Source: Streptomyces diastatochromogenes
Lineage (GTDB): Bacteria > Actinomycetota > Actinomycetes > Streptomycetales > Streptomycetaceae
Length of the DNA: 64,000 nt
Direction: 5' to 3'
Assembly (NCBI GenBank): GCA_026913215.1
Contig: JAPTYK010000001.1
Location: 4,216,001-4,280,000 of the forward strand
Shown piece by piece: positions 44,246-52,740 of this stretch. The notes beneath the pieces were generated by a model, which ran no database searches, was not told the origin of the DNA, and saw nothing but the letters and a program-made list of their open reading frames with translations. Position numbers and translations under genes: made by a program. The stretch's first letter is position 1. Each line of letters begins with the position of its first letter.

Positions 44246-45583
44246 GTGGTGGGGCGGGGACTGGGGGCGGGGCTGCGGCAGCGGCATTTGGCCATGATCG
44301 CGTTGGGTGGGGCGATCGGGGCGGGGCTGTTCGTGGGGTCGGGGGTGGGGATCGCGGCGGCGGGGCCGGGGATTCTGGTGGCGTACGCGCTGGCCGCGGT
44401 GCTGACGGTGCTGGTGATGCGGATGCTCGGGGAGATGTCCGCGGCCCGGCCCGTGACGGGCTCGTTCGCGGAGCACGCGCGGCGGGCGTTCGGGCCGTGG
44501 GCGGGGCTGCTCGCGGGGTGGATGTACTGGGCGCTGCTCGTCGTGAGCGTCGCCGCCGAGGCCGTCGCGGCGGCGCACATCGCCGGCGGCTGGCTGCCCG
44601 CCGTGCCCGGCTGGGCGTGGGTGGCGGTCTTCATGAGCGTGTTCACCGTGAGCAACCTCGCCGGGGTGCGGAACTTCGGCGAGCTGGAGTTCTGGTTCGC
44701 CGGGGTGAAGATCGCCGCGATCGGGGTGTTCCTGCTGCTGGGGTGCGTGGTGCTCCTCGGGTTCATGCCCGGGGTCGCCTCGCCCGGCGACGGGCACCTC
44801 CTGCACGACGGGGGCTTCCTGCCGCACGGCTGGCACGGCGTCGCCGTCGGGGTCGTCGCCGCCGTCTTCGCCTTCGGCGGTCTGGAGACCGTGACGATCG
44901 CCGCCGCCGAGTGCGAGGACCCGGTCCGCGCCGTGCGGGCGGGCGTCCGGGCCGTGATGTGGCGGGTCGCCGTCTGCTACCTCGGCTCGATGGCCGTCAT
45001 CGTGACCCTCGTGCCCTGGGACGCCCCGGGCGTCGCCGACGGGCCGTACGCCGCCGTGATGGGCCGCATCGGCGTCCCCGGCGCCGGCGAGCTGATGAAG
45101 GCCGTGGTCCTCGTGGCCCTCCTGTCCGCCATGAACGCCAACGTCTACGGCTCCTCCCGCATGCTGTACGCCCTCGTCGGACGCGGCGACGCGCCCCGCC
45201 CCCTCGGCCGGCTCGCGGGACGGTCGGGCGTCCCGTACGCCGCCGTCCTCGCCTCCGCCGCGTTCGGGTTCGTCTCCGTCGTGCTCAGCCTCCTCTGGCC
45301 CCGCACGGTCTTCCCGTTCCTGCTCAACTCGATCGGCGCCGCGATCCTGCTCGTCTGGGGCCTGATCGCCGCCTCCCACCTGCGGCTGCACGGACTCTCC
45401 GTACGGGCCGTCGCCGCGCTCGCGGGGATCGGCGGGGTGCTGGTGTTCATGCTCGGGGACGCCGCGAGCCGTACGCAGCTGCTCACCACCGGCGGCTGGG
45501 CCGTGCTCCTGCTGGTCCTCGCCGGGGTGCGGCGCCTCAGGAACGCGCGTACCGGGCCAGGAACAGATCCACTCCCGAGCTGA
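44246..45583 (+). CDS. amino acid permease, APC superfamily
   Basis: The 445-aa protein is intact with about twelve transmembrane helices. The start LRQRHLAMIALGGAIGAGLFVGSGVGIAAAGPG is the amino acid transporter signature (unwound helix 1, GxGxF). GSFAEHARRAFGPWAGLLAGWMYW and FAFGGLETVTIAAAECEDPVRAV follow the GabP/AnsP/CycA subgroup. GTG start. Its 3' end overlaps the convergent TetR gene by 47 bases. Confidence 0.9.
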   Translation: MVGRGLGAGLRQRHLAMIALGGAIGAGLFVGSGVGIAAAGPGILVAYALAAVLTVLVMRMLGEMSAARPVTGSFAEHARRAFGPWAGLLAGWMYWALLVVSVAAEAVAAAHIAGGWLPAVPGWAWVAVFMSVFTVSNLAGVRNFGELEFWFAGVKIAAIGVFLLLGCVVLLGFMPGVASPGDGHLLHDGGFLPHGWHGVAVGVVAAVFAFGGLETVTIAAAECEDPVRAVRAGVRAVMWRVAVCYLGSMAVIVTLVPWDAPGVADGPYAAVMGRIGVPGAGELMKAVVLVALLSAMNANVYGSSRMLYALVGRGDAPRPLGRLAGRSGVPYAAVLASAAFGFVSVVLSLLWPRTVFPFLLNSIGAAILLVWGLIAASHLRLHGLSVRAVAALAGIGGVLVFMLGDAASRTQLLTTGGWAVLLLVLAGVRRLRNARTGPGTDPLPS

Positions 45584-46214
45584 TCACCCGCGTCAGCTCC
45601 GCGTCGTCGATCTCCGCGTCCGGGGAGAACGTACGGACCAGCTGCGGCACGCCCAGCGTGGCCGCCACCAGCTGCTGCACGGCGAGCGCCGGATCGGGCG
45701 CGTCGAGGGCGCCGCGCGCGTTCAGCTCGGTGAAGGCCTCGATCAGCGGGCCGTTGTTCATGTCGTAGCTGACCCGGTACCAGAGCTGCCCCAGCTGCGG
45801 GAAGCGGTCGATCTCGCCGATGACCAGGCGGCGCAGCGACATGATGTCGGGGCGCAGCAGGATCCGGGCCCAGTCGGTGGTGAGCCGGACGAGCGCGGCC
45901 CGCAGGTCGGGGGCGTCGGCGATCGTCGAGTTGGACGGCTCCAGATCGGCGTACGTCTTCGGCAGGACGCCGCCGATGACGGCGAGGAACAGACGCTCCT
46001 TGCTGCCGAAGTGCTTGTAGATCGTCGCCTTCGAGACGCCGGAACCGCGCGTGATCGCGTCCATGGAGGCCGCCGAGTACCCCTCCGCGAGGAACTCCGC
46101 GAGCGCCGCGTCGATGATCGCCTGGCGCTTGCGCGAGGCGGCGTCGGCGGGGTCCGGGATGATCGGGATGCCGTACTCGTCGATCGCTTCGCCGTGCTGT
46201 GCGTCGGCTCCCAT
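45537..46214 (-). CDS. TetR-family repressor of the pirin/FMN-reductase regulon
   Basis: The 225-aa protein has the HTH RQAIIDAALAEFLAEGYSAASMDAITRGSGVSKATIYKHFGSKERLF and the TetR_C ligand domain LRRLVIGEIDRFPQLGQLWYRV. The ATG follows GAAGGAACCGCCC. It is the third gene of the leftward pirin-MFS-tetR run. A copy of the motif ACTGAACGGTTTGGT lies just upstream, and the same motif occurs in the pirin/FMN-reductase spacer, so it very likely represses both. Confidence 0.9.
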   Translation of the reverse strand: MGADAQHGEAIDEYGIPIIPDPADAASRKRQAIIDAALAEFLAEGYSAASMDAITRGSGVSKATIYKHFGSKERLFLAVIGGVLPKTYADLEPSNSTIADAPDLRAALVRLTTDWARILLRPDIMSLRRLVIGEIDRFPQLGQLWYRVSYDMNNGPLIEAFTELNARGALDAPDPALAVQQLVAATLGVPQLVRTFSPDAEIDDAELTRVISSGVDLFLARYARS

Positions 46215-46269
46215 GGGCGGTTCCTTCGGTGTGCGGTGGAGTGGCCGGGGTCCCCTTACGGGGCTCTCA

Positions 46270-47803
46270 CTATATGAACTGAACGGTTTGGTCTGCAAAG
46301 GCCGTCAGCGCCGGGCCCGCCGCCACGCCGATCAGGAACGCCAGGTTGAACCAGCCCGATCGCGAGGCCGTGCCGTGCCGCCGGCAGCCCCGGTCGCCGC
46401 CCCCGTCAGCAGGCCCTGACCACCGGCCGTGACCAGCGCACTGGTCCCCGACCCGATCAGGACCGCCACCGGCCACGGCGCTGCCACCGCGAGCACCAGC
46501 CCCACGGCCGAACCGAGCGCCAGTGCGCCCTTGAGCCGTACGGGACCCAGCCCCGGAGCCGCGCGGACCAGCAGCCAGGACAACAGCGCCCCGCGAGCGC
46601 GGCGACGGACGCGACCGCCCCGTCTCCACCGCCCCCAGCCGGTGAGCACGGCGACGCGGCGCGGAGCGGCGTACAGCAGGCCGAAGTTGACCGTCGAGAG
46701 CGCCAGCATCAGCGCGGAGGCGGCGAGGAAACGGCGGTTGCGGAGGATGTCGAGGGGGAGGGCGGGTGTGGGTGTGGGTGTGGAGGCGGAGGTGGGCGTG
46801 GAGGTGGAGGTGGGGGTACGGGGGTGTTGACGGCCTCCGCAGGCTCCGCGCCCGCAGGCTCCGCGCCCGTGGGCTCCCCGCCCGTGGGCTCCGCGCTCCC
46901 GGGCTCCGTGCTCCCGGGCTCCGTGCTCGCAGACCCCGTTTCCGTAGGCTCCGCGCCGCCCGTCAGGCGGAGCACCGGGCGCAGGAGAGCAGGCTCAGGA
47001 GGGGAGGACCAGGGCTCCGCGCCAGCCGAGTGCCCCGGCGACCGCCGCGCCCGCGAACAGGCCGATGGTGCCGCCCGCCGCGCTGCCGATCGCGACCAGG
47101 CCCGGGATCCGGCCCGAGCGGTCCCGGCCGGCGAGCTGGAAGGCGGCGACGTTCAGGCCCGCCGCACCGGCCGCCTCCAGGGCGCGCCCGGCGACCGTGA
47201 GGGCAGGTTCGGGGCGAGGAGGACGAGGAGCGCGCTGAGGGAGACGAGGGCGGCGGCGGCCCTGATGACCCCGGCGGGCCCGTGCCGGCGTCCGGCGGTG
47301 GCCGAGAGGAGCGGGGTGCCGATCGCCATGCCGATCCCGAACGCGGTCATCAGCCAGGCGGCTGCCGCCGGGGTGACGGCGAGGGCGCGGGCGGCCTCGG
47401 GAAGGGCGAGGCTGGGCCCCGAGACCCCCATGGCGGCGGGGGCCGCCAGAGCGGCGAGGAGGAGCCCGGTTCGGGCGGCGCCCCACCGACGTTCCTCCGC
47501 GCCCGGGGCTGCGGCCGGGGCCGCGCCCGTGGCCTTTGCTGTGCGCGGGGCCGTGGCTGTGCCTGGGGCCGTGGCCGCGCCCAGGGCCGCGCCCGTGCCC
47601 GGGGCTGTACCCGTGCCCGCGCCCGGGGCCGTGTCCGCGCCTAGGGCCGTACCCGCACCCGTACCCCCACCCGCACCCGCGCCCTGCCGCGCGCTCGCGT
47701 CCGCGGGTCGGCGGTCGGTCTGCGTCCACTCCTTCTCCCCCCGAGTACTTCCTCCAGGGGGGACCCCCTCCGTCGAACGCCGGTCCACAGATGGGGCGCT
47801 CAT
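46270..47803 (-). CDS. MFS transporter with low-complexity insertions (many frame breaks)
   Basis: Segments typical of arabinose-efflux-type MFS proteins can be joined: LLAALAAPAAMGVSGPSLALPEAARAL, AAWLMTAFGIGMAIGTPLLSATAGRRHGPAG, LEAAGAAGLNVAAFQLAGRDRSGR, AAGGTIGLFAGAAVAGALGWRGALVLP, RRFLAASALMLALSTVNFGLLYAAPR and FNLAFLIGVAAGPALTAFADQTV. Breaks near 47205, 46985, 46740, 46595 and 46390. The N-terminus has Gly-Thr-Ala-Pro repeats, and the loop after helix 6 has Glu-Pro-Gly-Ser repeats. About 511 aa. The start overlaps the pirin stop (ATGA). It may be an eroding gene, but errors in repeats explain it as well. Confidence 0.65.
46278..46292. promoter_or_regulatory. TetR operator copy upstream of tetR
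   Basis: ACTGAACGGTTTGGT matches ACTGAACTGTTTCGT in the pirin/FMN-reductase spacer at 13 of 15 positions. It lies 64 bases before the TetR ATG, inside the last codons of the MFS gene. Confidence 0.6.
46830..46975. repeat. degenerate 12-15-bp tandem repeat GGGCTCCG(C/T)G inside the MFS gene
   Basis: Units such as GCTCCGCGCCCGTGG and GCTCCGTGCTCCCGG recur about ten times and encode Glu-Pro-(Thr/Gly/Ala/Ser) on the minus strand. They fill the predicted central cytoplasmic loop of the transporter. Confidence 0.6.
47515..47690. repeat. degenerate GGGGCCGTG(G)C repeat inside the MFS gene
   Basis: GGGGCCGTGTCCGCGCC-like units recur about ten times and encode a Gly-Thr-Ala-Pro-rich N-terminal tail on the minus strand. 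The repeat is a probable site of length variation between strains. Confidence 0.6.
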
Positions 47804-48741
47804 GCCGGCATCCGGCCCATGAGCCCCTGGCGGTAGTCCCTTTCCGCCTGGCGGAGTTCGGCGGGGGTGTTCATCACGAAGGGGCCGCTGCGGGCGACGG
47901 GTTCGCTGATCGGTTCGCCGGTGAGGACGAGGACCTCGGCGGCGGTGGCGGGGGCGTCGACGGTGAAGCGGTCGCCGTCCTGGGCGAGGACCGCGAGGTG
48001 GCCGTCGGGGAGGGGGGTGCCGGAGACGGTGGCCTCGCCCCGCATGACGTACACCATGGCGTTGTGCCCGGTGGGGACGGTGAACTCGGCGCGGGTGCCG
48101 GGCGCGAGGCGGCCGTGGGCGACGAGGACGGGGGTGCGGGTCGCGAAGGGGCCGGTCGTGCCGTGGGTGGTGCCGGCGAGGACGGTCAGTTCGGCGCCCT
48201 CGGGGGTGCGGACGACGGGCAGGTCGGAGGGCTCGGCGTTCTGGCTGTGCGGCGGGACGTTCTTGAGGTGGGCGGGGAGGTTCAGCCAGATCTGGAGCAT
48301 GTGCTGCCGGCCGCCGGAGGCGAGGAACTCCGGGGTGGGCAGGGCCTCGTGGACGATGCCGGAACCGGCGGTGAGCCACTGGACGCCGCCGCCGCGGACG
48401 ACGGCGCGGTGACCGCGCGAGTCGGCGTTCGCGATGTCGCCGTCGAGGACGTACTGGATGGTCTCGAAGCCCCGGTGCGGGTGCGGGGGCGCGCCCTTCG
48501 CCTCGCCGGGGGCGAGCTCGACCGGACCGACCTGATCAATCATCAGGAAGGGGTCGACGAAGGGGAGTTCCTCGGTGGGGAAGGGGCGGCGCACGGGGAA
48601 TCCGGCGCCCTCGTAGGTGTGGAAGGGCTGGGCGACGCGGGCGACGGTCCGCCCCGTGGCGGGCGCGGTGAGTGTGTCGGCCGTGTCGGCCGTGTCGGCC
48701 GTGTCGGCCGTGGCGGGCGCGGCGAGTGCGGGAGTGGTCAT
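47800..48741 (-). CDS. pirin-family cupin protein
   Basis: The 313-aa bicupin is intact: FPTEELPFVDPFLMIDQVGPVEL, PPHPHRGFETIQYVLDGDIANADSRGH (metal-binding His-x-His and Glu of the first cupin), VQWLTAGSGIVHEALP, then GRLAPGTRAEFTVPTGHNAMVYVMRGEATVSG. Pirins are iron proteins, some with quercetin-dioxygenase activity and some redox-responsive. The N-terminus contains (ADT) repeats. Divergent from the FMN reductase across TetR operators, which suggests a response to quinone or electrophile stress. Confidence 0.9.
   Translation of the reverse strand: MTTPALAAPATADTADTADTADTLTAPATGRTVARVAQPFHTYEGAGFPVRRPFPTEELPFVDPFLMIDQVGPVELAPGEAKGAPPHPHRGFETIQYVLDGDIANADSRGHRAVVRGGGVQWLTAGSGIVHEALPTPEFLASGGRQHMLQIWLNLPAHLKNVPPHSQNAEPSDLPVVRTPEGAELTVLAGTTHGTTGPFATRTPVLVAHGRLAPGTRAEFTVPTGHNAMVYVMRGEATVSGTPLPDGHLAVLAQDGDRFTVDAPATAAEVLVLTGEPISEPVARSGPFVMNTPAELRQAERDYRQGLMGRMPA
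48674..48711. repeat. 9-bp tandem repeat GTGTCGGCC (four copies)
   Basis: Four consecutive GTGTCGGCC units encode the (Ala-Asp-Thr)n stretch at the N-terminus of the pirin. The repeat is likely polymorphic and probably harmless, because it precedes the folded domain. Confidence 0.8.
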
Positions 48742-48748
48742 GCCTCGA

Positions 48749-48818
48749 ATGAACTACACCATTCAGTTCATTGTCAAGACTGAACTGTTTCGTTGACAGA
48801 CTGAACTGACTGGTTTAG
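48749..48818. promoter_or_regulatory. operator cluster between pirin and FMN-reductase genes
   Basis: Three related elements lie in this AT-richer spacer: ATGAACT...AGTTCAT (48749-48771, inverted arms), ACTGAACTGTTTCGT (48779-48793) and ACTGAACTGACTGGTTTAG (48800-48818). The second matches the site before tetR. Repeated ACTGAAC half sites on both sides of a divergent promoter fit cooperative TetR binding. Confidence 0.6.
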
Positions 48819-48883
48819 CTTCTGGGTTGTCGGATCCGGCACCCGCCGGACCGCCCGACGAACCGACGAAACGGGGGATTCCC

Positions 48884-49462
48884 ATGTCCGCGTCCACGAT
48901 CCTCGCCATCTCCGGCTCGCTCCGCGCCACCTCGCACAACACGCAACTGCTCCGCGCCGCACAGAAGTTCAACCCCGGCGGCCAGGAGATCGAGATCTAC
49001 GAGGACCTGCGCGAGATCCCGCCGTACGACCTGGACCTCGACACCCCCGAGCTGCGGCCGGCGATCGTCGAGGAGCTGCGCCGCCGGGTCGCGGAGGCGG
49101 ACGGACTGCTCATCGCCACACCGGAGTTCAACTACTCCATCCCCGGCGTCCTCAAGAACGCGATCGACTGGCTGTCGACCGACTGGACCAAGACCGAGGG
49201 CCTCCCGCTGCACCGCAAGCCGATCGCGATCCTCGGCGCCGCGCCCACCAACTTCGGCACCGTCCGGGCGCAGCTCGCCCTCCGCCAGGTCTTCGTCTGG
49301 ACCGACAGCGACGTCGTCGTGAAGCCCGAGGTGCACGTCTTCCGCTCGTACGAGCGCTTCGACGAGGAGGGCAACCTCACGGACGAGGTCACCATCGAGC
49401 TCCTCCAGGGCCTCCTGGCCTCCCTCCAGGCCAAGATCGACGCCTCGAAGGCCGCGGCGTGA
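48884..49462 (+). CDS. NAD(P)H-dependent FMN reductase / quinone reductase-like
   Basis: The 192-aa flavodoxin-fold protein has ILAISGSLRATSHNTQLLRAA (FMN phosphate loop), EDLREIPPYDLDLD, GLLIATPEFNYSIPGVLKNAIDWLS (flavin and NAD contact PEYN-type motif) and PIAILGAAPTNFGTVRAQ. It reduces quinones or azo compounds with NADPH. GTGA overlap with the metallo-hydrolase. It is regulated together with the pirin. Confidence 0.9.
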   Translation: MSASTILAISGSLRATSHNTQLLRAAQKFNPGGQEIEIYEDLREIPPYDLDLDTPELRPAIVEELRRRVAEADGLLIATPEFNYSIPGVLKNAIDWLSTDWTKTEGLPLHRKPIAILGAAPTNFGTVRAQLALRQVFVWTDSDVVVKPEVHVFRSYERFDEEGNLTDEVTIELLQGLLASLQAKIDASKAAA

Positions 49463-50227
49463 CCTCCGCGCGGGTGTCCGTCACCGCCACCTACGTCGGC
49501 ACGGCGACCGTCCTCCTCCGCATCGGGGACCTCACCGTCCTCACGGACCCCGCGCTGGACCCGGCCCCCGCCGACTATCCGGGCGCCCGCCCGCTGCGCC
49601 GCACGGCGGGCCCCGCGCTGACCGCCGCCGAACTCCCGCCCGTCGACCTGGTGCTGCTCTCGCACGACCAGCACGCCGACAACCTCGACGTGACCGGCCG
49701 GGAGGTGCTCGGCCGGGCCGGGGCCGTCCTCACCACCCCGAGGCCGCCGGGCGCCTCGGGGGCCGGGCGCAGGGCTCGCGCCCTGGGAGAGCCGGACGGT
49801 CACCGCCGGGTCCACGGCCGTCACCGTCACGGCGACCCCGCCCGGCACGGCCCGGAGGGCACCGAGCACGTCACGGGGCCCGTCACCGGCTTCGTCGTCG
49901 CGTACGGGGGCGGGGTGCTGTACGTCTCCGGGGACACCGTCCGGCACGACGCCCTGGCGGAGATCGGCGCCCGCTTCCGCGTCGACACGGCCTTCCTCCA
50001 CCTCGGCGACGCGCACTTCCCTCCACCGGCGACCGCGCCTTCTCGATGAGCGCCCGGGACGGCGCCGCCCTGGCCCGCCTCCTCGGCGCCCGCACGGTGG
50101 TCCCGCTCCACTTCGACTCCTGGGACCACCTGTCCGAGGACCCGGCCCGCATCACCGAGGCCTTCGGGACCCCGGACCTGAAGGGCCGTCTGCGACGGCT
50201 CCGTCCGGGGTGCCGGAAACGCTCTGA
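49459..50227 (+). CDS. metallo-beta-lactamase-fold hydrolase (frame breaks)
   Basis: VTATYVGTATVLLRIGDLTVLTDPALDPAPADY, LPPVDLVLLSHDQHADNLD (a variant of HxHxDH with Gln), AVTVTATPARHGPEG, GFVVAYGGGVLYVSGDT and LGARTVVPLHFDSWDHLSEDPARITEAF are as in UlaG-like MBL hydrolases. Breaks near 49742, 49790, 50028 and 50205. With the last repaired it ends RPGVPETL. About 256 aa. Co-transcribed with the FMN reductase. Substrate unknown. Confidence 0.78.
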
Positions 50228-50296
50228 CCGGCTTCCGCTCTCGTACGGACCGGCTTCCGCTCTCGTGCGGGGCGTGTCGGAGGCTGCGGGCGTGCG

Positions 50297-50648
50297 TCAG
50301 CGGCCGGACCGGCGCGCCGTGAGGGCCACCGTCCCCGCGACCGTCCCCGCCACCGCCACGACCGCCCCGCCGCCAGGACCCCCGGTGGGAGCGCCAGGAG
50401 AGGACCGACCAGCTGGACTGGGCGGACAGGAAGGAGCCGAGGCTCTGCCAGGAGCCGATGGAGGCGACCGAGAGGGCGGAGCCGACGGAGCCGAAGCTCG
50501 CCCAGGAGCCGACGGAGCCGATCGAGAAGGCGGAGCCGACCGAGCCGATGGAGAGGAACGAGCCGACCGAGCCGATGGACAGGAACGAGTCCCGCGACCA
50601 GAGCGACAGGGCCGAGTGCGAGTGAGCCGAGTACGAGTGACGGGTCAT
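50297..50648 (-). CDS. Ser/Gly heptad-repeat membrane protein (SIGSVGS repeats; one frame break)
   Basis: The protein starts MTRHSYSAHSHSALSLWSRD and continues in about seven imperfect repeats of the type SFLSIGSVGS, AFSIGSVGSWASFGS, ALSVASIGSWQSLGS. A frame change near 50390 then gives a hydrophobic helix GGAVVAVAGTVAGTVALTARR and a stop. About 117 aa. Regular small residues every second or third position suggest a beta-solenoid or a surface-exposed repetitive stalk anchored by the C-terminal helix. No enzyme motif is present. I do not recognise a named family. Confidence 0.65.
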
Positions 50649-50674
50649 GGCGCGATCCTAGGCAGCGGCGCGCC

Positions 50675-50839
50675 CTAACCCGCACAGGCCGGCAGGAACT
50701 CCAGGCCCTCCGGGGTGCCGAAGCGGAGCACCGCGAGGTAGGCCTCGGGATAGTCGCAGCCGAAGTCCGTCCACTGGAGCGCGAGAACGGTCCAGACGAC
50801 GAACACGGCCAGGAGCAACCAGCGCCAACCCTTCGACAT
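50675..50839 (-). CDS. 54-aa single-pass membrane protein
   Basis: The small gene encodes MSKGWRWLLLAVFVVWTVLA (one hydrophobic helix after a Lys/Arg start), then QWTDFGCDYPEAYLAVLRFG and TPEGLEFLPACAG. Two cysteines lie outside the helix. The codon pattern follows Streptomyces GC bias and the frame is closed by TAG. It lies 27 bases upstream of the repeat-protein gene on the same strand, so the two small membrane proteins may be one operon. Function unknown. Confidence 0.6.
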   Translation of the reverse strand: MSKGWRWLLLAVFVVWTVLALQWTDFGCDYPEAYLAVLRFGTPEGLEFLPACAG

Positions 50840-51159
50840 GTACGGCAGTTACCCGGCCGGTCCGCGGAGGAACCGCTTCCGGGCGCGGGGGGCGCGTGGG
50901 GTGCGCGAAGGGTGCCGGCCCTGGCTCGCTGGACCAATCGGGCCGCCCGCGCGCATCGTTCCAGGACCGGCCCGTACCGGCTGCGTGCACCACGCACCGG
51001 ACCGCCCAATTGGTCTAGTCCAAGTTTGGTCCAGGCCATTGACGTGCCCATGGCCGCAGGGGTTACTTCGTCTTCGACATCATCGCAACCGTCGTGCGCG
51101 ACAAGGACGTTGAAGCACGCTCCGGTATCCCCGCACCTCCCCACAGTCATTGGATTGCC
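50840..51159. other. chitinase promoter region
   Basis: No gene is seen in these 320 bases between the divergent 54-aa protein and the chitinase. Apart from the two TGGTC-type boxes described separately, an additional CTGGACCAATCG (50930-50941) resembles one half of such a box. Confidence 0.5.
51011..51038 (+). promoter_or_regulatory. two DasR-responsive-like boxes (12-bp direct repeats)
   Basis: TGGTCTAGTCCA (51011-51022) and TGGTCCAGGCCA (51027-51038) are 12-bp, dyad-shaped direct repeats. They match most positions of the known DasR element ACTGGTCTAGACCACT and the classic direct repeats of Streptomyces chitinase promoters. The chitinase starts about 120 bases downstream, so GlcNAc-dependent control by DasR is predicted. 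Confidence 0.75.
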
Positions 51160-52679
51160 ATGAGACGACGCGTACGTTCGCTCCGCTCGGCCCTCACCGC
51201 CGCCGTGACCGCCGTGGCCGCCCTCGGCCTCGCCTCCGTCGCCGCCGCCCCGCCCAGGCCGCGACCCCGCTCCCCGCCCGGGTCTTCGCCCCTACTTCGA
51301 GTCCTGGACCGGGAGAGCCCGGCCGCCCTCAGCGCGCAGTCGGGTGCCAAGCACCTGACGATGGCGTTCCTCCAGACCGCGACCAAGGGCTCCTGCACGG
51401 CCTACTGGAACGGCGACACCGGGCTGCCGATCGCCGCGTCCTCGTTCGGCGCCGACATCAAGACCATGCAGTCCCGCGGCGGCGACGTCATCCCGTCCTT
51501 CGGCGGCTACACGGCCGACACCACCGGCACCGAGATCGCCGACAGCTGCACCGACGTCAACCAGATCGCCGCCGTGTACGAGAAGGTCATCACGACCTAC
51601 GACATCACGCGGCTCGACATGGACATCGAGGTCGACTCCCTCGACAACAGCGCCGGGATCGACCGCCGCAACAAGGCGATCAAGCTCGTCCAGGACTGGG
51701 CCGCCGCCAACGGCCGCCAGATCCAGATCTCGTACACCCTCCCGACGACCACCCACGGCCTCGCGGCCAGCGGTCTCGCCGTGCTCAAGAACGCCGTGAC
51801 GAACGGCGCGAAGGTCGACGTCGTCAACATCATGACCTTCGACTACTACGACAACGCCGCCCACGACATGGCCGCGGACACCAAGACCGCCGCGCAGGGC
51901 CTGTACGACCAGCTCGCCAAGCTCTACCCGACGAAGACGTCCGCCCAGCTCTGGAGCATGGTCGGCATCATCGAGATGATCGGCGTCGACGACTTCGGCC
52001 CGGCCGAGACCTTCAGCCTCGCCAACGCCCGCACGGTCTACGACTGGGCGGTCTCCAGGGCATCAGCACCCTGTCCTTCTGGGCGCTCCAGCGCGACAAC
52101 GGCAGCTGTGCGGGCGGCGCGGCCGCCGACGGCTGCTCCGGCATCCAGCAGAACACCTGGGACTTCTCGCACATCTTCGCCCCCTTCACCAGCGGGACGA
52201 CCGCCCCGGCCGACGACTTCTCGGTGACCACCACCCCGGCCGCCGCCACCGTCACCGCCGGCGCGTCCACCTCCGCCACGGTGCAGACCGCCGTCACCGC
52301 CGGTGCGGCCCAGACGGTCAACCTCACCGTCAGCGGCCTGCCCGCCGGGGTCACCGCCACCCTCAGCCCCACCTCTGTCACCGCCGGCGGCTCCTCGACC
52401 CTCACCCTCACCACCTCCCCCACCACCGTCTCCGGCACCTACCAGATCGCCGTCAACGGCTCCGCCCCCTCCGCCGGCCACGCCGCCGTCCTCACCCTGA
52501 CCGTCACCGGCGGCGCCACCCAGTGCACGGCCGCCCCCTGGTCCTCCTCCACCGTCTACACCGGCGGCCAGCAGGTCTCCCACAAGGGCCACACCTGGAA
52601 GGCCAAGTGGTGGACCCTCGGCGAGGAGCCCGGCACCACCGGCGAGTGGGGGGTGTGGCAGGACCTCGGGGCCTGCTGA
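51160..52679 (+). CDS. secreted GH18 chitinase with C-terminal chitin-binding domain (frame breaks)
   Basis: Signal peptide MRRRVRSLRSALTAAVTAVAALGLASVAAA, then a GH18 domain from FAPYFESW: TMAFLQTA, IPSFGGYTADTTG, the catalytic DxDxE as RLDMDIEVDSL, VNIMTFDYYDNAAHDM and STLSFWALQRDNG. After residue 340 comes a Ser/Thr-rich beta domain (TVTAGASTSATVQTAV), and at the end a CBM5/12 chitin-binding module (CTAAPWSSSTVYTGGQQVSHKGHTWKAKWW). About 506 aa. Frame breaks near 51260, 51290 and 52065. The enzyme degrades chitin outside the cell. Confidence 0.9.
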
Positions 52680-52705
52680 CCCCTGCCGCATGCGAGACCG
52701 TACGA

Positions 52706-52739
52706 AAGAGGGGCCCGTCGGATGCGGCGGGCCCCTCTT
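52706..52739. terminator. bidirectional terminator between chitinase and WXG100-like gene
   Basis: AAGAGGGGCCCG and CGGGCCCCTCTT form a perfect 12-bp stem with a 10-base loop. It begins with AA and ends with TT, so it can serve both convergent genes. It starts 26 bases after the chitinase stop and ends just before the stop of the minus-strand gene. Confidence 0.85.
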
Positions 52740-52740
52740 C

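Noticed and set aside
48674..48711. Possible CRISPR-like repeat
   Set aside because: The units are 9-bp direct tandem copies without spacers and lie in frame within the pirin gene. No other repeat in the window has repeat-spacer geometry, and no cas gene is present.
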